56,089 nucleotides of DNA from an uncultured Fibrobacterota bacterium (GCA_903876665.1 CAIRAY010000190.1:1-56089); one strand, 5' to 3'. Counted from the first letter of the stretch, positions 1-8,184 are shown. The notes: generated by a model from the sequence alone, not told the origin. Program-made: numbers and translations.

Positions 1-88
1 CCTTACCGCAGTTGGGTTTCATTTCGTTCGCTGTGGTCAGCTAACGGGAGGACTTGCACCTCCAAGACTGCGCCCGTGCCGGGCGCAC
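1..88 (-). mobile_element. 5' end of a group II intron (partial, runs off window)
   Basis: Read on the minus strand from position 88 leftwards, the DNA starts with GTGCGCCCGGCACGGGCGC, then AGTC, a short spacer and GGTGCAAGTCC. That matches the usual 5' end of bacterial group II introns: the GTGCG splice-site motif followed by the start of domain I. No intron-encoded reverse transcriptase is visible because the element leaves the window at base 1. The first intron base directly follows the T-tract and AAT of a rho-independent terminator (89-126). Insertion just after terminators is the known habit of class C group II introns. The family call is by motif recognition only; a structured leader RNA is the alternative. 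Confidence 0.6.
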
Positions 89-126
89 ATTAAAAAGGGC
101 CGGTCGCAAGACCGGTCCTTTTTAAT
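89..126 (-). terminator. Terminator of the hisC-ior-paaK-ACT operon
   Basis: A near-perfect hairpin: 17-base arms 89-105 and 110-126 with one G-T pair and a 4-base loop, flanked by A-run and T-run. It lies 11 bases past the stop codon of the last operon gene, so on the minus strand it reads as a strong intrinsic terminator. The intron 5' end abuts it. Confidence 0.85.
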
Positions 127-136
127 GCATGGACAA

Positions 137-565
137 TCAACCTAACAATTCAAGCGCTTTCAAGGCATTGAACCCGGCATTTTGCAAAATAGGAATGGCA
201 CGTTCCATATCCGAAAACCGGAACACCATGACCGCATTTCCCCCACTGCGCATCGCGAATGCGTACATGTATTCAATGCCAATTCCATGAGGTTCGAGTA
301 CCGAAAGAATACTGACGAGCCCACCAGGACGATCAGGAACCTGCAAAGCAACCACCTCGGTGACCACAACCGCATACCCCGCAGCCTCAATCGCAGCAAC
401 GGCCTTGGCGGGCTCTGGGGTGATCAGCCGCAACAACCCGAACTCGCCACTGTCCGCCAAAGAAAGCGTGGTCAGATTGATCCCCGCCTCGGCAATGGTG
501 CCGCACAATGCGCCCAAACGACCGGGCCGGTTTTCCAGGAAAATACTCAGTTGTTTAATCTTCAT
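137..565 (-). CDS. Tandem ACT-domain amino-acid-binding protein
   Basis: 142 residues consisting of two ACT domains: one from about residue 3 (QLSIFLENRPGRLGAL) and one from about residue 70 (VVALQVPDRPGGLVSIL). Both keep the RPG turn and following Gly typical of ACT ligand sites. There is no catalytic domain, so it is probably a stand-alone sensor of an amino acid. It is the last gene of the minus-strand operon and its ATG overlaps the paaK stop as ATGA. ACT proteins of this size commonly sit next to paaK and ior genes, which suggests feedback by an aromatic amino acid; that role is inferred from context. Confidence 0.88.
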   Translation of the reverse strand: MKIKQLSIFLENRPGRLGALCGTIAEAGINLTTLSLADSGEFGLLRLITPEPAKAVAAIEAAGYAVVVTEVVALQVPDRPGGLVSILSVLEPHGIGIEYMYAFAMRSGGNAVMVFRFSDMERAIPILQNAGFNALKALELLG

Positions 566-1908
566 ACACCCTCCTCGTTGCGTTTATCGAAAAGCCGCTT
601 GGCCTTGCCTTCGCTACGCGGAATGGTTCCAGGCTGGACCAGCTCAATTTCGGCATGTAGTCCAGTTATCTGTTCAATGGAGCGGGCAAAACGTTTTTGT
701 AGCGATTCAATATCCGCAATACGGTCACCCACCAATTCCCCCGAAACCTCAACCCGAACGCACATGCGGTCCAGGCCAGACTTGCGAGTCAGCACAATCT
801 GGTAATGGGGCAGGTTCGCTTCGGTCTTGAGCAAGGCGATTTCGATCTGGCTGGGGAATACATTCACCCCCCGAATAATAAACATGTCGTCACTGCGACG
901 ACTAATGCGCTTGATGCGACGAATGCTGCGACCACAGCCACAGGGACGCGCATCGATGGATGTGATATCCCGGGTACGGTAACGCAAAATAGGCATGGCT
1001 TGTTTGCTGAGGGTGGTCAGGACCAACTCCCCCTCTTGCCCATCGGGCACGGGCTCCAGGGTTTCCGGGTCCAGAATTTCCACCAGAAAGTGGTCTTCAA
1101 AAATATGCAAACCATCGCGACAATGGCATTCCGCCCCAACTCCCGGGCCAATAATCTCGCTCAGGCCATAGATATCGTAGGCTTCGACCCCGGTGGTCTG
1201 TTGGATGTAATCCCGCATGGGATCCGTCCAGGGCTCGGCCCCAAATACGCCACGCTTCACTTTAAGGTCGCGCTTGAAATCAAGCCCCATTTTCTGGGCG
1301 ACTTCAATCAAATGGATAAAATAGCTCGGGGTACTACAAATCGCAGTAACCTCGAAATCCTTCATCACCATAATTTGCCGTTCGGAGTTCCCCCCAGAAA
1401 TGGGAATCACCGTGGCCCCAATGCCTTCAAGCCCACCGTGCAGTCCCAGACCGCCGGTGAACAGGCCGTAGCCATATATATTCTGCACCACGTCGCCACG
1501 ATGGAATCCAGCGGAATAAAGGGTGCGCATAATCACCTGCTTCCACACCTCCATATCGGAGGCTGTGTACCCGACCACAATGGGTTTTCCAGTGGTACCC
1601 GAACTTGCGTGCAAACGAACCACTTCGCTTATGGGTACCGCAAACAATCCATAGGGGTAGGTATCACGTAGGTCGCTCTTGACCGTAAAAGGCAATAAGC
1701 GAATATCGTCCAAGGACCGAATATCCTGGGGCTTAAGACCGCGCTCATCCATGCGTTTGCGGAACAGGTCCACATTGGCGTAGGCATGGGCCGTGATGGC
1801 TTTGAGGCGCTGCAATTGCACTTGGCGCAGTTGACTCTGGGGCATAAAGTCCAGCGCACTTTCCGGGAAAAAAGTCCCTTCCAGGTCGTTCCATAAATTT
1901 CGGATCAT
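562..1908 (-). CDS. paaK: Phenylacetate-CoA ligase (aryl-CoA ligase)
   Basis: 448 residues, the usual length for PaaK. This AMP-forming enzyme activates phenylacetate or a related aryl acid to its CoA thioester in the cytoplasm. The ATP-binding loop SSGTTGKP is near residue 103, the acyl-AMP motif YDIYGLSEIIGPGV follows in the middle, and RYRTRD with the C-terminal lid (RRSDDMFIIRGVNVFPSQIE) is intact. A Cys/His cluster (CHCRDG, CGCG) is as seen in some PaaK proteins. Start and stop overlap iorB and the ACT gene by 4 bases each (ATGA), so translation is coupled. Next to indolepyruvate oxidoreductase it probably supplies, or recovers, aryl-CoA. Confidence 0.93.
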   Translation of the reverse strand: MIRNLWNDLEGTFFPESALDFMPQSQLRQVQLQRLKAITAHAYANVDLFRKRMDERGLKPQDIRSLDDIRLLPFTVKSDLRDTYPYGLFAVPISEVVRLHASSGTTGKPIVVGYTASDMEVWKQVIMRTLYSAGFHRGDVVQNIYGYGLFTGGLGLHGGLEGIGATVIPISGGNSERQIMVMKDFEVTAICSTPSYFIHLIEVAQKMGLDFKRDLKVKRGVFGAEPWTDPMRDYIQQTTGVEAYDIYGLSEIIGPGVGAECHCRDGLHIFEDHFLVEILDPETLEPVPDGQEGELVLTTLSKQAMPILRYRTRDITSIDARPCGCGRSIRRIKRISRRSDDMFIIRGVNVFPSQIEIALLKTEANLPHYQIVLTRKSGLDRMCVRVEVSGELVGDRIADIESLQKRFARSIEQITGLHAEIELVQPGTIPRSEGKAKRLFDKRNEEGV

Positions 1909-2387
1909 GGTTCGCCCCTTCCCAGAGCAAAGGCTTTGTCATTTGCTGCCCAAAGTTTTTCAGGAAAGTTTGTACGTAACGCCGCCTGCCAGGCTTCGAG
2001 AGGAAATGCAAGCAGAGTACTCATCCGGCCAAGCATGGCCACGTTGAGCGCCTTGGCGGAAGGAAGCTTACTTTCATCAATGTCAGAGGGCTGCATCAGA
2101 ATTCCGTCTGATTTTAGACAGCCTTGAGTTACTACAACCTGAGTGGCCTCCATGACCACCAGAAGATCGCACTCCCCTTCAGAGATCATGGGGCTATCGA
2201 CACTCACACCCCAGCGCACATCGGAACTGAGACTGCCACCGCGCTGGCTCATGCCATGCACCTCGGCCTTTTTTACATCGTAGCCTAAGCGAAAGACCAC
2301 GTCCGCAAAAATATCGGAAGCTTTGATCACGCCGGTGCCACCGAGGCCGGCAAAACGAATATTTCCTGAATGGATCGATAATTTCAT
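1905..2387 (-). CDS. iorB: Indolepyruvate:ferredoxin oxidoreductase, beta subunit
   Basis: 160 residues from the ATG at 2387, whose A is shared with the iorA stop (TAATG); an in-frame upstream extension lies inside iorA and is not needed. The N-terminal GNIRFAGLGGTGV and later KKAEVHGMSQRGGSLSSDVRWG are the hallmark stretches of the gamma/beta subunit of 2-oxoacid:acceptor oxidoreductases. With IorA it would oxidatively decarboxylate aryl pyruvates (indolepyruvate, phenylpyruvate) to aryl-CoA, or run in reverse as a reductive carboxylase. Length and motifs are normal. Confidence 0.92.
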   Translation of the reverse strand: MKLSIHSGNIRFAGLGGTGVIKASDIFADVVFRLGYDVKKAEVHGMSQRGGSLSSDVRWGVSVDSPMISEGECDLLVVMEATQVVVTQGCLKSDGILMQPSDIDESKLPSAKALNVAMLGRMSTLLAFPLEAWQAALRTNFPEKLWAANDKAFALGRGEP

Positions 2388-4063
2388 TAGAGTACCTTGC
2401 CTTCGGTTTTTACACCACCGCTGATCCCATTGCTTTCCCAAACCTTGCGTTCTTTTTCGCCAGCTACAATATGGCTCACAGCCAAAATGCAAGGACTCTT
2501 GGCAATGATCAGGGTGAGTTCATTTTTTGCCAGCGACTTTTGCACTGCATCCTTGAAAACGTCGCGCTCCCGAATGGGATTGATGGTCAAAACATTGGGG
2601 AACCCCGCGGCGCGCCCCAGTGCTTCGTAACTGACCCGATTGGTAAAATCGCTATTTAATTTACGACCCGTGCCCGGGTGCTCTTGTTGGCCGGTCATGG
2701 CGGTGGTGCCATTGTCGAGAATCACCACCACATGGCCCGTGGGCGGTGGGTTGTAGGCCGCTTCCAGCAGACCGGTGATTCCAGAATGCAAAAAGGTGCT
2801 GTCTCCGATCACGGAAACCACTTTGCGCGCTTCGGCTTCGGGCAACACATGACGAAGGCCAAGACCCATGCCAATGCCGGCACCCATGTCGATCATCATG
2901 TCCATGGCCGAAAGAGGGGGCAAAGCAGCCAAGGTGTAGCAACCAATATCGCCAGAAATAATGCAATCAAGCTCTTTGAGCACCTCAAAACTGGAACGAT
3001 GTGGACATCCAGCACAGAGCTCAGGAGGCTTGCCCCTTGGTGGAACAGGCTCGATAGAATCATCATTCCGAAGAATCCGCCGGACGCGATCCACACTCAT
3101 TTCGCCAAAGCGGAAAATGGCATCATTTTTGGATTCGACCTGTAGGCCAGCAGCACGAAGAGCCGTGGCCAACCAGGGATCGTTTTCTTCGAGCACGACG
3201 CAACGTTTTACCCCTGCAACAAAAGCCTTGATCAGTGCCATGGGAAGAGGAAAAGTCATTCCCAGCCTAAGCGTGCTTGCTTCGGGGGCTGCCTCGCGGG
3301 CATGATGGTAACAAATTCCAGCGGTAATGATTCCGACATTTGCGCTTCGCATCTCGGTGCGATGAGGACCTTGGGTATTGTTCCAGGCTTCCATCTCGGC
3401 AAGTTTTGCGCGCAACCTGCGGTGTGCGGGCTTGGCGTGTCCGGGCACCATCACTCGTGCGGCGATATTGCGCTCGAACTGGATCGAAGGGTTGTAGACG
3501 TCTTTTGGCATTTGATCTGGCGAGCAAACGGGTTTGACAGCAGATTTGGAATGACAAACCCGCGTGGTAATCCGATAGAGAACAGGGATGCCCCAGCGCT
3601 CGGAGGTCTCGAAGGCAACCTTCAAAAGATCGTAGGCCTCCTGGGAATCACAGGGCTCGAACATGGGAGCAACAGCGGCCTCGGCATAACGCCGGGAATC
3701 CTGTTCATTCTGTGAAGAGGCCATGCCGGGATCATCCGCCACTACCAGCACATAACCGCCCTGCATTCCAGAATAGGTCATGGTAAACAAAACATCCGAA
3801 GCCACATTGAGGCCCACATGCTTCATGGTGACCATAACACGGGCTTTGGCGAAAGCTGCGCCAAGTGCAACCTCGGCCGCAACCTTTTCGTTGGGAGCCC
3901 ATTGTGCTTTGCCCCCCAAGGCTTGAAAGCCGTCGAGGATTTCGGAAGAGGGTGTGCCGGGATAGCCCGTGGCAAGATGGACGCCACAGTGCTTGGCGGC
4001 AAGTGCAATGGCTTCATTGCCGCTGAGGAGCAAACGGCCTTGGGAATCTTGGGATGCGTGCAT
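2387..4063 (-). CDS. iorA: Indolepyruvate:ferredoxin oxidoreductase, alpha subunit lacking a ferredoxin domain
   Basis: 558 residues. The N-terminal pyrimidine-binding domain (LLSGNEAIALAA, ATGYPGTPSSE) and the C-terminal thiamine-diphosphate domain (ELCAGCPHRSSF near residue 350, GDIGCYTL, GDSTFLHSG with VVILDNGTTAMTGQQ) are both present. Family members usually end in a domain of about 60 residues with two 4Fe-4S clusters. Here the protein stops soon after IIAKSPCILAV, with no CxxCxxC array. The operon contains no separate ferredoxin gene either, so the electron partner is unknown. The ATG is 7 bases after the hisC-like stop. Confidence 0.93.
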   Translation of the reverse strand: MHASQDSQGRLLLSGNEAIALAAKHCGVHLATGYPGTPSSEILDGFQALGGKAQWAPNEKVAAEVALGAAFAKARVMVTMKHVGLNVASDVLFTMTYSGMQGGYVLVVADDPGMASSQNEQDSRRYAEAAVAPMFEPCDSQEAYDLLKVAFETSERWGIPVLYRITTRVCHSKSAVKPVCSPDQMPKDVYNPSIQFERNIAARVMVPGHAKPAHRRLRAKLAEMEAWNNTQGPHRTEMRSANVGIITAGICYHHAREAAPEASTLRLGMTFPLPMALIKAFVAGVKRCVVLEENDPWLATALRAAGLQVESKNDAIFRFGEMSVDRVRRILRNDDSIEPVPPRGKPPELCAGCPHRSSFEVLKELDCIISGDIGCYTLAALPPLSAMDMMIDMGAGIGMGLGLRHVLPEAEARKVVSVIGDSTFLHSGITGLLEAAYNPPPTGHVVVILDNGTTAMTGQQEHPGTGRKLNSDFTNRVSYEALGRAAGFPNVLTINPIRERDVFKDAVQKSLAKNELTLIIAKSPCILAVSHIVAGEKERKVWESNGISGGVKTEGKVL

Positions 4064-4070
4064 AATGATC

Positions 4071-5177
4071 CTAGGAAATTTTCTGTTCGAGATATGATTT
4101 CAGGTGAATGAGAAAACGGTCGTTCTGGGCCTGGGTGCCGATGCTGACACGGAGGTAGGCGGGCAACCCGCCCACCGGACGGACAATGGTGCCACGAGCT
4201 TGCAAATATTGAAAAGCCGCCTGGGCATTGCCGATATGGAACATCAAGAAATTGGCTTGGGACGGAACCACTTCGAGCCCTAAAGCCCGCAGGCCTTGAC
4301 CCACCTGGGCTAAACCCGCCACATTGGCCTGACGCGTCGCCGTGACGAAGTCCACATCATCCAAAGCAGCAAGCGCAGCCGCCTGAGCGATGGAATTCAG
4401 GTTGAAAGGCTGACGGGCCCGTTGCAGCAGGCCGGCAATATCGGCACGGGTATAGGCATAGCCTGCGCGCAAACCAGCCAGACCATAAATTTTTGAGAAG
4501 GTCCGGGCGCAAAGCACGGCCAACCCCTCCTGAATCAAGGGACGCAGGTCCGGAGCTTTTTCTAAGAATTCGGCATAGGCCTCGTCGAGCACAAGCAAAA
4601 CATTTTCGGGCAGGGAACGAGCAAACGCAATCAGCTCGGATTCCGAATTGTCGGGACCCGTGGGATTATTGGGGCTCGCCACGAACACAACCCGGGTGCG
4701 CGAAGTCACTGCGGCCCGCATGGCCACCAGGTCATTTTTGAAACCTGGCATGGCGACTTCAACAGGCTTGGCCCCCATCAAAAGTGTGACCAGCTTATAA
4801 ATGGCAAAACCGTTTACGCCCATTACCGCTTCGGTGCCTGGCCCAAGAAACACCTTCGCCACCAATTCGAGCACTTCGTTGGAACCATTGCCAAATACTA
4901 GCTGCTCCCGGCCAATCTGCAGGCGTTCCGCCACTTTTCCCGTAAGGTCGTAGACACTTCCATCGGGATAAAGGTTCATTTCCTCCAACGCCACCCGGGC
5001 AGCAACCAAGGCCTTGGGCGAAGGACCCAGGGGGTTTTCGTTGGATGCCAGTTTGTCAATTTTGGAGGGGTCCAGACCGAACTCCCGCGCCACATGGGCA
5101 ATAGGCTTGCCGGTGACATAGGTGGGTTGGGCGAAGATGTGGGACTGTGCGAAAAGAGATGCTTCCATAGTGGGCAT
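4071..5177 (-). CDS. hisC: Histidinol-phosphate / aromatic aminotransferase (class I/II, PLP)
   Basis: 368 residues from the first ATG; the ATG at 5168 (MEASLF) is equally possible. It is a HisC-type fold-I aminotransferase: SNENPLGPSP at the start, NNPTGP, LDEAYAEF, and the PLP lysine in FSKIYGLAGLRAGY near residue 228. HisC-like enzymes transfer amino groups to imidazoleacetol phosphate, but close relatives act on phenylpyruvate and other aromatic keto acids. Being first gene of an operon with IorAB and PaaK favours an aromatic aminotransferase. Sequence alone does not settle substrate, and it could serve both pathways. Confidence 0.85.
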   Translation of the reverse strand: MPTMEASLFAQSHIFAQPTYVTGKPIAHVAREFGLDPSKIDKLASNENPLGPSPKALVAARVALEEMNLYPDGSVYDLTGKVAERLQIGREQLVFGNGSNEVLELVAKVFLGPGTEAVMGVNGFAIYKLVTLLMGAKPVEVAMPGFKNDLVAMRAAVTSRTRVVFVASPNNPTGPDNSESELIAFARSLPENVLLVLDEAYAEFLEKAPDLRPLIQEGLAVLCARTFSKIYGLAGLRAGYAYTRADIAGLLQRARQPFNLNSIAQAAALAALDDVDFVTATRQANVAGLAQVGQGLRALGLEVVPSQANFLMFHIGNAQAAFQYLQARGTIVRPVGGLPAYLRVSIGTQAQNDRFLIHLKSYLEQKIS

Positions 5178-5324
5178 AAAATAACCAAATCCAAGACAAA
5201 TGACATCAAAAACTCCCGTTTATTTGGAAGGAATCCACCCCCTCGCCGGAAGGCCTAATTATTGGTGCGCTTTGAGTATTTTTCAAGTATCTTCAAACGG
5301 CACGGGCAAATCGTATTCGGCAAA

Positions 5325-6494
5325 ATGATTCTCATGAAACTCACTTCTTTCGCCTATTTTTTTTCGGCATTGCTCATCCTAACCACTAGGCATCCAGAAG
5401 CTGCGGTCTTCGGCGAGCCTACAAACCTGGAGCCCAATATGTCCACCCGTTCCGACCTGGTATTTTACGGAGGATTCGAGGCAGAAGCTCCTGGTTCAGC
5501 CACTTGGAACAAAAACTGGGGCATTGGATTCAACAACCGCATAGCCAATGCGACTTTGGTCACGGGAGCCGAAGCCCTGGCTGGAAGCAAAGCCATTCGC
5601 ATCGACTATCCTCAGGGTGGCGTGGGCCCAACTCAAACCGGAATGCAGTTTCCCATTTCCTTCGGGAAAATCGCGGGAATGCAAGCCACCTACGACTCGC
5701 TTTACCTGCGTTACTATGTGTACTTTGAGCCAGGCTTTGATTTTGTGCAAGGCGGAAAGTTGCCGGGCCTGATGGGCGGCGGAAATTCCTGGAGTCGCTC
5801 CGGAGGCGATCAACCGAGCGGTTCCAATGGCTGGACCATGCGATTCATGTGGCGAGCCAATGGAGCGGCAGTGGTCTACGCCTACCTCCCCGACAGCAAA
5901 TACAAAGCGGGGATCTGGGGAACGGACATCGATCTCGGCACTAGCTTCCAGACTGGGAAATGGCACTGCGTCGAGCAATTTATCCAGGTAAATTCCATTG
6001 GGAACGAAGATGGCAAATTGCAGGTTTGGCTGGACAATGTTCAGGTCCTGAATTTGAATGATGTTCTCTACCGCACGGTGGACAACGACTCCGGAAAGGT
6101 TGGTGGCATTTACGTTTCCACCTTCCACGGGGGCAATACGGTGGACTGGGCCCCTTCGGTCACCAGCTTCGCACGGTTTGACGGCTTCGCAGCGGCGCTT
6201 CACCGCGTGGGCCCCCTGGACCAGAACCCCAATGCCTCAAGACCCAGAGCGCATTTTTCCCCCTCTAAGGGGTTGAACTTCATCAAAGCCGGAAACCTCC
6301 TGCAAATCCCAGGGCTCGACCCCTCCCAGGAAGCCCAAGTGCAAGTCGTTGACTTGGATGGATCAACAACCCATCTCCACAGAATCACCACGGGTTTTGA
6401 CCTTTCCCCTTTGAAGCCAGGGGTCTACATGGTAATTCTAGAGCGGAGATTGAAATCTCTTATTCGGCTACCAGGCACATTGACCATAGATTAA
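5325..6494 (+). CDS. Exported polysaccharide-lyase-like protein (PL14-type) with C-terminal sorting-like domain
   Basis: 389 residues from the ATG at 5325; a second ATG at 5334 begins a cleaner signal peptide (KLTSFAYFFSALLILTT), and a TTG further up is unlikely. The central domain has the pattern SLYLRYYVYFEPGFDF, GGKLPGLMGG, WTMRFMWRANGAAVVYAYLP and STFHGGNTVDWAP, as in family-14 polysaccharide lyases (alginate/glucuronan type) and related proteins. Enzymatic activity is therefore likely but the substrate is open. The last 75 residues (GNLLQIPGL, then DLSPLKPGVYMVIL) resemble the beta-sandwich sorting domains that end many secreted Fibrobacter and Bacteroidota proteins. Confidence 0.75.
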   Translation: MILMKLTSFAYFFSALLILTTRHPEAAVFGEPTNLEPNMSTRSDLVFYGGFEAEAPGSATWNKNWGIGFNNRIANATLVTGAEALAGSKAIRIDYPQGGVGPTQTGMQFPISFGKIAGMQATYDSLYLRYYVYFEPGFDFVQGGKLPGLMGGGNSWSRSGGDQPSGSNGWTMRFMWRANGAAVVYAYLPDSKYKAGIWGTDIDLGTSFQTGKWHCVEQFIQVNSIGNEDGKLQVWLDNVQVLNLNDVLYRTVDNDSGKVGGIYVSTFHGGNTVDWAPSVTSFARFDGFAAALHRVGPLDQNPNASRPRAHFSPSKGLNFIKAGNLLQIPGLDPSQEAQVQVVDLDGSTTHLHRITTGFDLSPLKPGVYMVILERRLKSLIRLPGTLTID

Positions 6495-6496
6495 CC

Positions 6497-7042
6497 ATGA
6501 ATTTTGAAGCCTTCCACCATTTTCAGGAGAAGCAGAGACTGTTTCTGGAAGAGGAAGACGCCAAAGCACAACCTGTGATTCGCTCGGCAGAAATAAACGA
6601 CATTCCTGATCTTCTTTTACTTCTGCCCTTTCTTTGGCCCAACCATGTCCTTGACCGGGAACGCTGCACAGTCATTCTCCGCCAAGACTTTGAACCTGCG
6701 AATCCGAAATATTGGATTCTCGCAGAAGTCCAAGGAGCCATTGTGGGAGCGGTTTCGATTCGAATTCGCCCCCATCTTTGGAGCCCAACTCCCCTCGCCC
6801 ACCTCGAAGAATTGGTCATTGATCCAATCCGGCAACGACAGGGCATTGGACGAGTGCTCGTGCGCAAGGCGGAGCAATTCGCCCGTGAACAGGGTTGCGA
6901 CAAGGTAGAACTGGAAAGTGGTCTCCTTCGGCACGGAGCCCACCAATTCTACAAAGCACTCGGCTACCAGGAAGTGGCCAAATACTTTTCGACAGATTTA
7001 CGACAACTCATGTCACTTTTCGGGGACCGTGATCAGACCTAA
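6497..7042 (+). CDS. GNAT-family N-acetyltransferase
   Basis: 181 residues. A single GNAT domain spans about residues 27-170: LEELVIDPIRQRQGIGRVLV is motif A with the acetyl-CoA pyrophosphate loop (RQRQGIG), and HQFYKALGYQE is the usual C-terminal strand. The acceptor cannot be predicted. It begins 2 bases after the lyase-like gene stop, so the two are probably co-transcribed. Its last 30 bases overlap the end of the convergent gene on the other strand. Confidence 0.85.
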   Translation: MNFEAFHHFQEKQRLFLEEEDAKAQPVIRSAEINDIPDLLLLLPFLWPNHVLDRERCTVILRQDFEPANPKYWILAEVQGAIVGAVSIRIRPHLWSPTPLAHLEELVIDPIRQRQGIGRVLVRKAEQFAREQGCDKVELESGLLRHGAHQFYKALGYQEVAKYFSTDLRQLMSLFGDRDQT

Positions 7043-8035
7043 GGAAATGGGGAATCCCTTTTCATCCAGATAGGCCTCAAGGAACATAGCATTGGAGAGT
7101 GCGAGAATCCTCAAATCCAACATACCTCCACCCTTGTGGATGGATTTCCCGCCGAATAACCCAAGAAACGGTTGAAAGACAAAGGCGTCCGAGGCAGGAT
7201 CCAATTGCCACCGCGTGGTTCCATCTTCGGACTGGCTGTACTTGCACCACATTTTCGCCTCGTCACAAAGCAGAGAGGATTCTTCCGAATACTTCTGGTT
7301 CCACTCTCGGCTAAATGCGCAACTATGGACTTTGCGGTCTCCATTGAATTCTGGATTCAATCGATCGTTCATAGCTGCAATGTTCGTCGGCAGTCCCTTT
7401 ACCTGATCCCAAACATCCAAAAGAATGGCATAGGCCTCAATGTCGGTAGGGCACTGTCCAGTGATATTCACTTGCCGATGGGCACTAAGAACCTTGGCCT
7501 GCAGGTCTGGGTCGAGGGCTGCGGGGATGTTGCTTTTTTTGATTTCATCCAGGATTTTTTTGGCAGGAACCTCAACTACCCGACCCCCTTTTTTTACCTT
7601 GTAGCCCAGTTCATTACGCACAAAGTCCAGGCATTGCTGCACATGGACGGGGACCGTATTGGATTCCCCAGAGGTGAAATCAACTCCCATGCGCACGGAC
7701 CACAAATCAGACCCATGAGTTTCGGATTTATTGATTTCGCAGAACTGCTCCTCACGGACACCATCCAGGTAAATGACCTCGACCTTGAGGCGGGTCACCA
7801 CATCTCCTAATTTATCCAGTCGATCCAGACTCCACAGCTTGGGAGTCCCCCGCACCAAGTCCTGAAAAGCCTTGTCCCCATCAAGAGCCGGCAACAGGGA
7901 ATCATAAACCGCATTCTTTTTTTGGAGCATGGGGGAGTATGACGAGCGGATATCGGGGTTCGCAAAAAGCGAGCGCTCTTTGGCAAAAGCCGAAAGGGCG
8001 AGACATAGCAGGAATAAGGAAAAAATCCGGGACAT
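7013..8035 (-). CDS. Secreted protein of unknown function
   Basis: 340 residues from the ATG at 8035, chosen because it gives a clear signal peptide (SRIFSLFLLCLALSAFA). The mature part is hydrophilic with several cysteines, in line with an oxidising periplasmic or extracellular location. No domain is recognised. The upstream region carries the tRNA-Ala terminator and a 19-base copy of the group II intron 5' end. The 3' end overlaps the convergent GNAT gene by 30 bases. Confidence 0.7.
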   Translation of the reverse strand: MSRIFSLFLLCLALSAFAKERSLFANPDIRSSYSPMLQKKNAVYDSLLPALDGDKAFQDLVRGTPKLWSLDRLDKLGDVVTRLKVEVIYLDGVREEQFCEINKSETHGSDLWSVRMGVDFTSGESNTVPVHVQQCLDFVRNELGYKVKKGGRVVEVPAKKILDEIKKSNIPAALDPDLQAKVLSAHRQVNITGQCPTDIEAYAILLDVWDQVKGLPTNIAAMNDRLNPEFNGDRKVHSCAFSREWNQKYSEESSLLCDEAKMWCKYSQSEDGTTRWQLDPASDAFVFQPFLGLFGGKSIHKGGGMLDLRILALSNAMFLEAYLDEKGFPISLGLITVPEK

Positions 8036-8052
8036 GGGGGTAATATACAAAG

Positions 8053-8071
8053 GCGCCCGTGCCGGGCGCAC
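8053..8071 (-). repeat. 19-base copy of the group II intron 5' end
   Basis: The minus strand reads GTGCGCCCGGCACGGGCGC, identical to the first 19 bases of the intron-like element at 88-70; the match ends at base 20 (C here, A there). It also folds on itself (GCGCCCG/CGGGCGC). Like the first copy it comes directly after a minus-strand terminator, here that of tRNA-Ala. It may be an intron remnant or a terminator-associated hairpin. Confidence 0.7.
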
Positions 8072-8076
8072 CAAAA

Positions 8077-8106
8077 AAAACGGCACCGCTTGCGCGATGC
8101 CGTTTT
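8077..8106 (-). terminator. Terminator downstream of tRNA-Ala
   Basis: Arms AAAACGGCA and TGCCGTTTT with a GC-rich loop, followed on the minus strand by a run of eight T. It lies 6 bases past the tRNA 3' end and should end the tRNA transcript before the secreted-protein gene. Confidence 0.8.
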
Positions 8107-8111
8107 AAATA

Positions 8112-8184
8112 TGGAGCTTAGCGGATTCGAACCGCTGACCCCCACGCTGCCAGCGTGGTGCTCTACCAACTGAGCTAAAACCCC
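8112..8184 (-). tRNA. tRNA-Ala (anticodon GGC)
   Basis: 73 bases that fold as a standard cloverleaf: acceptor GGGGTTT/AAGCTCC, D-arm AGCTCAGTTGGTAGAGC, anticodon stem CCACG/CGTGG with loop CTGGCAG, and T-arm loop TTCGAAT. The anticodon GGC reads GCC. The acceptor contains the G3:U70 wobble pair, the identity element for alanyl-tRNA synthetase. The 3' CCA is not encoded. Confidence 0.95.

Noticed and set aside
805..1671. 288-residue open frame on the plus strand
   Set aside because: It lies wholly inside paaK on the other strand; paaK has all its motifs and operon overlaps, while this frame shows no recognisable domain.
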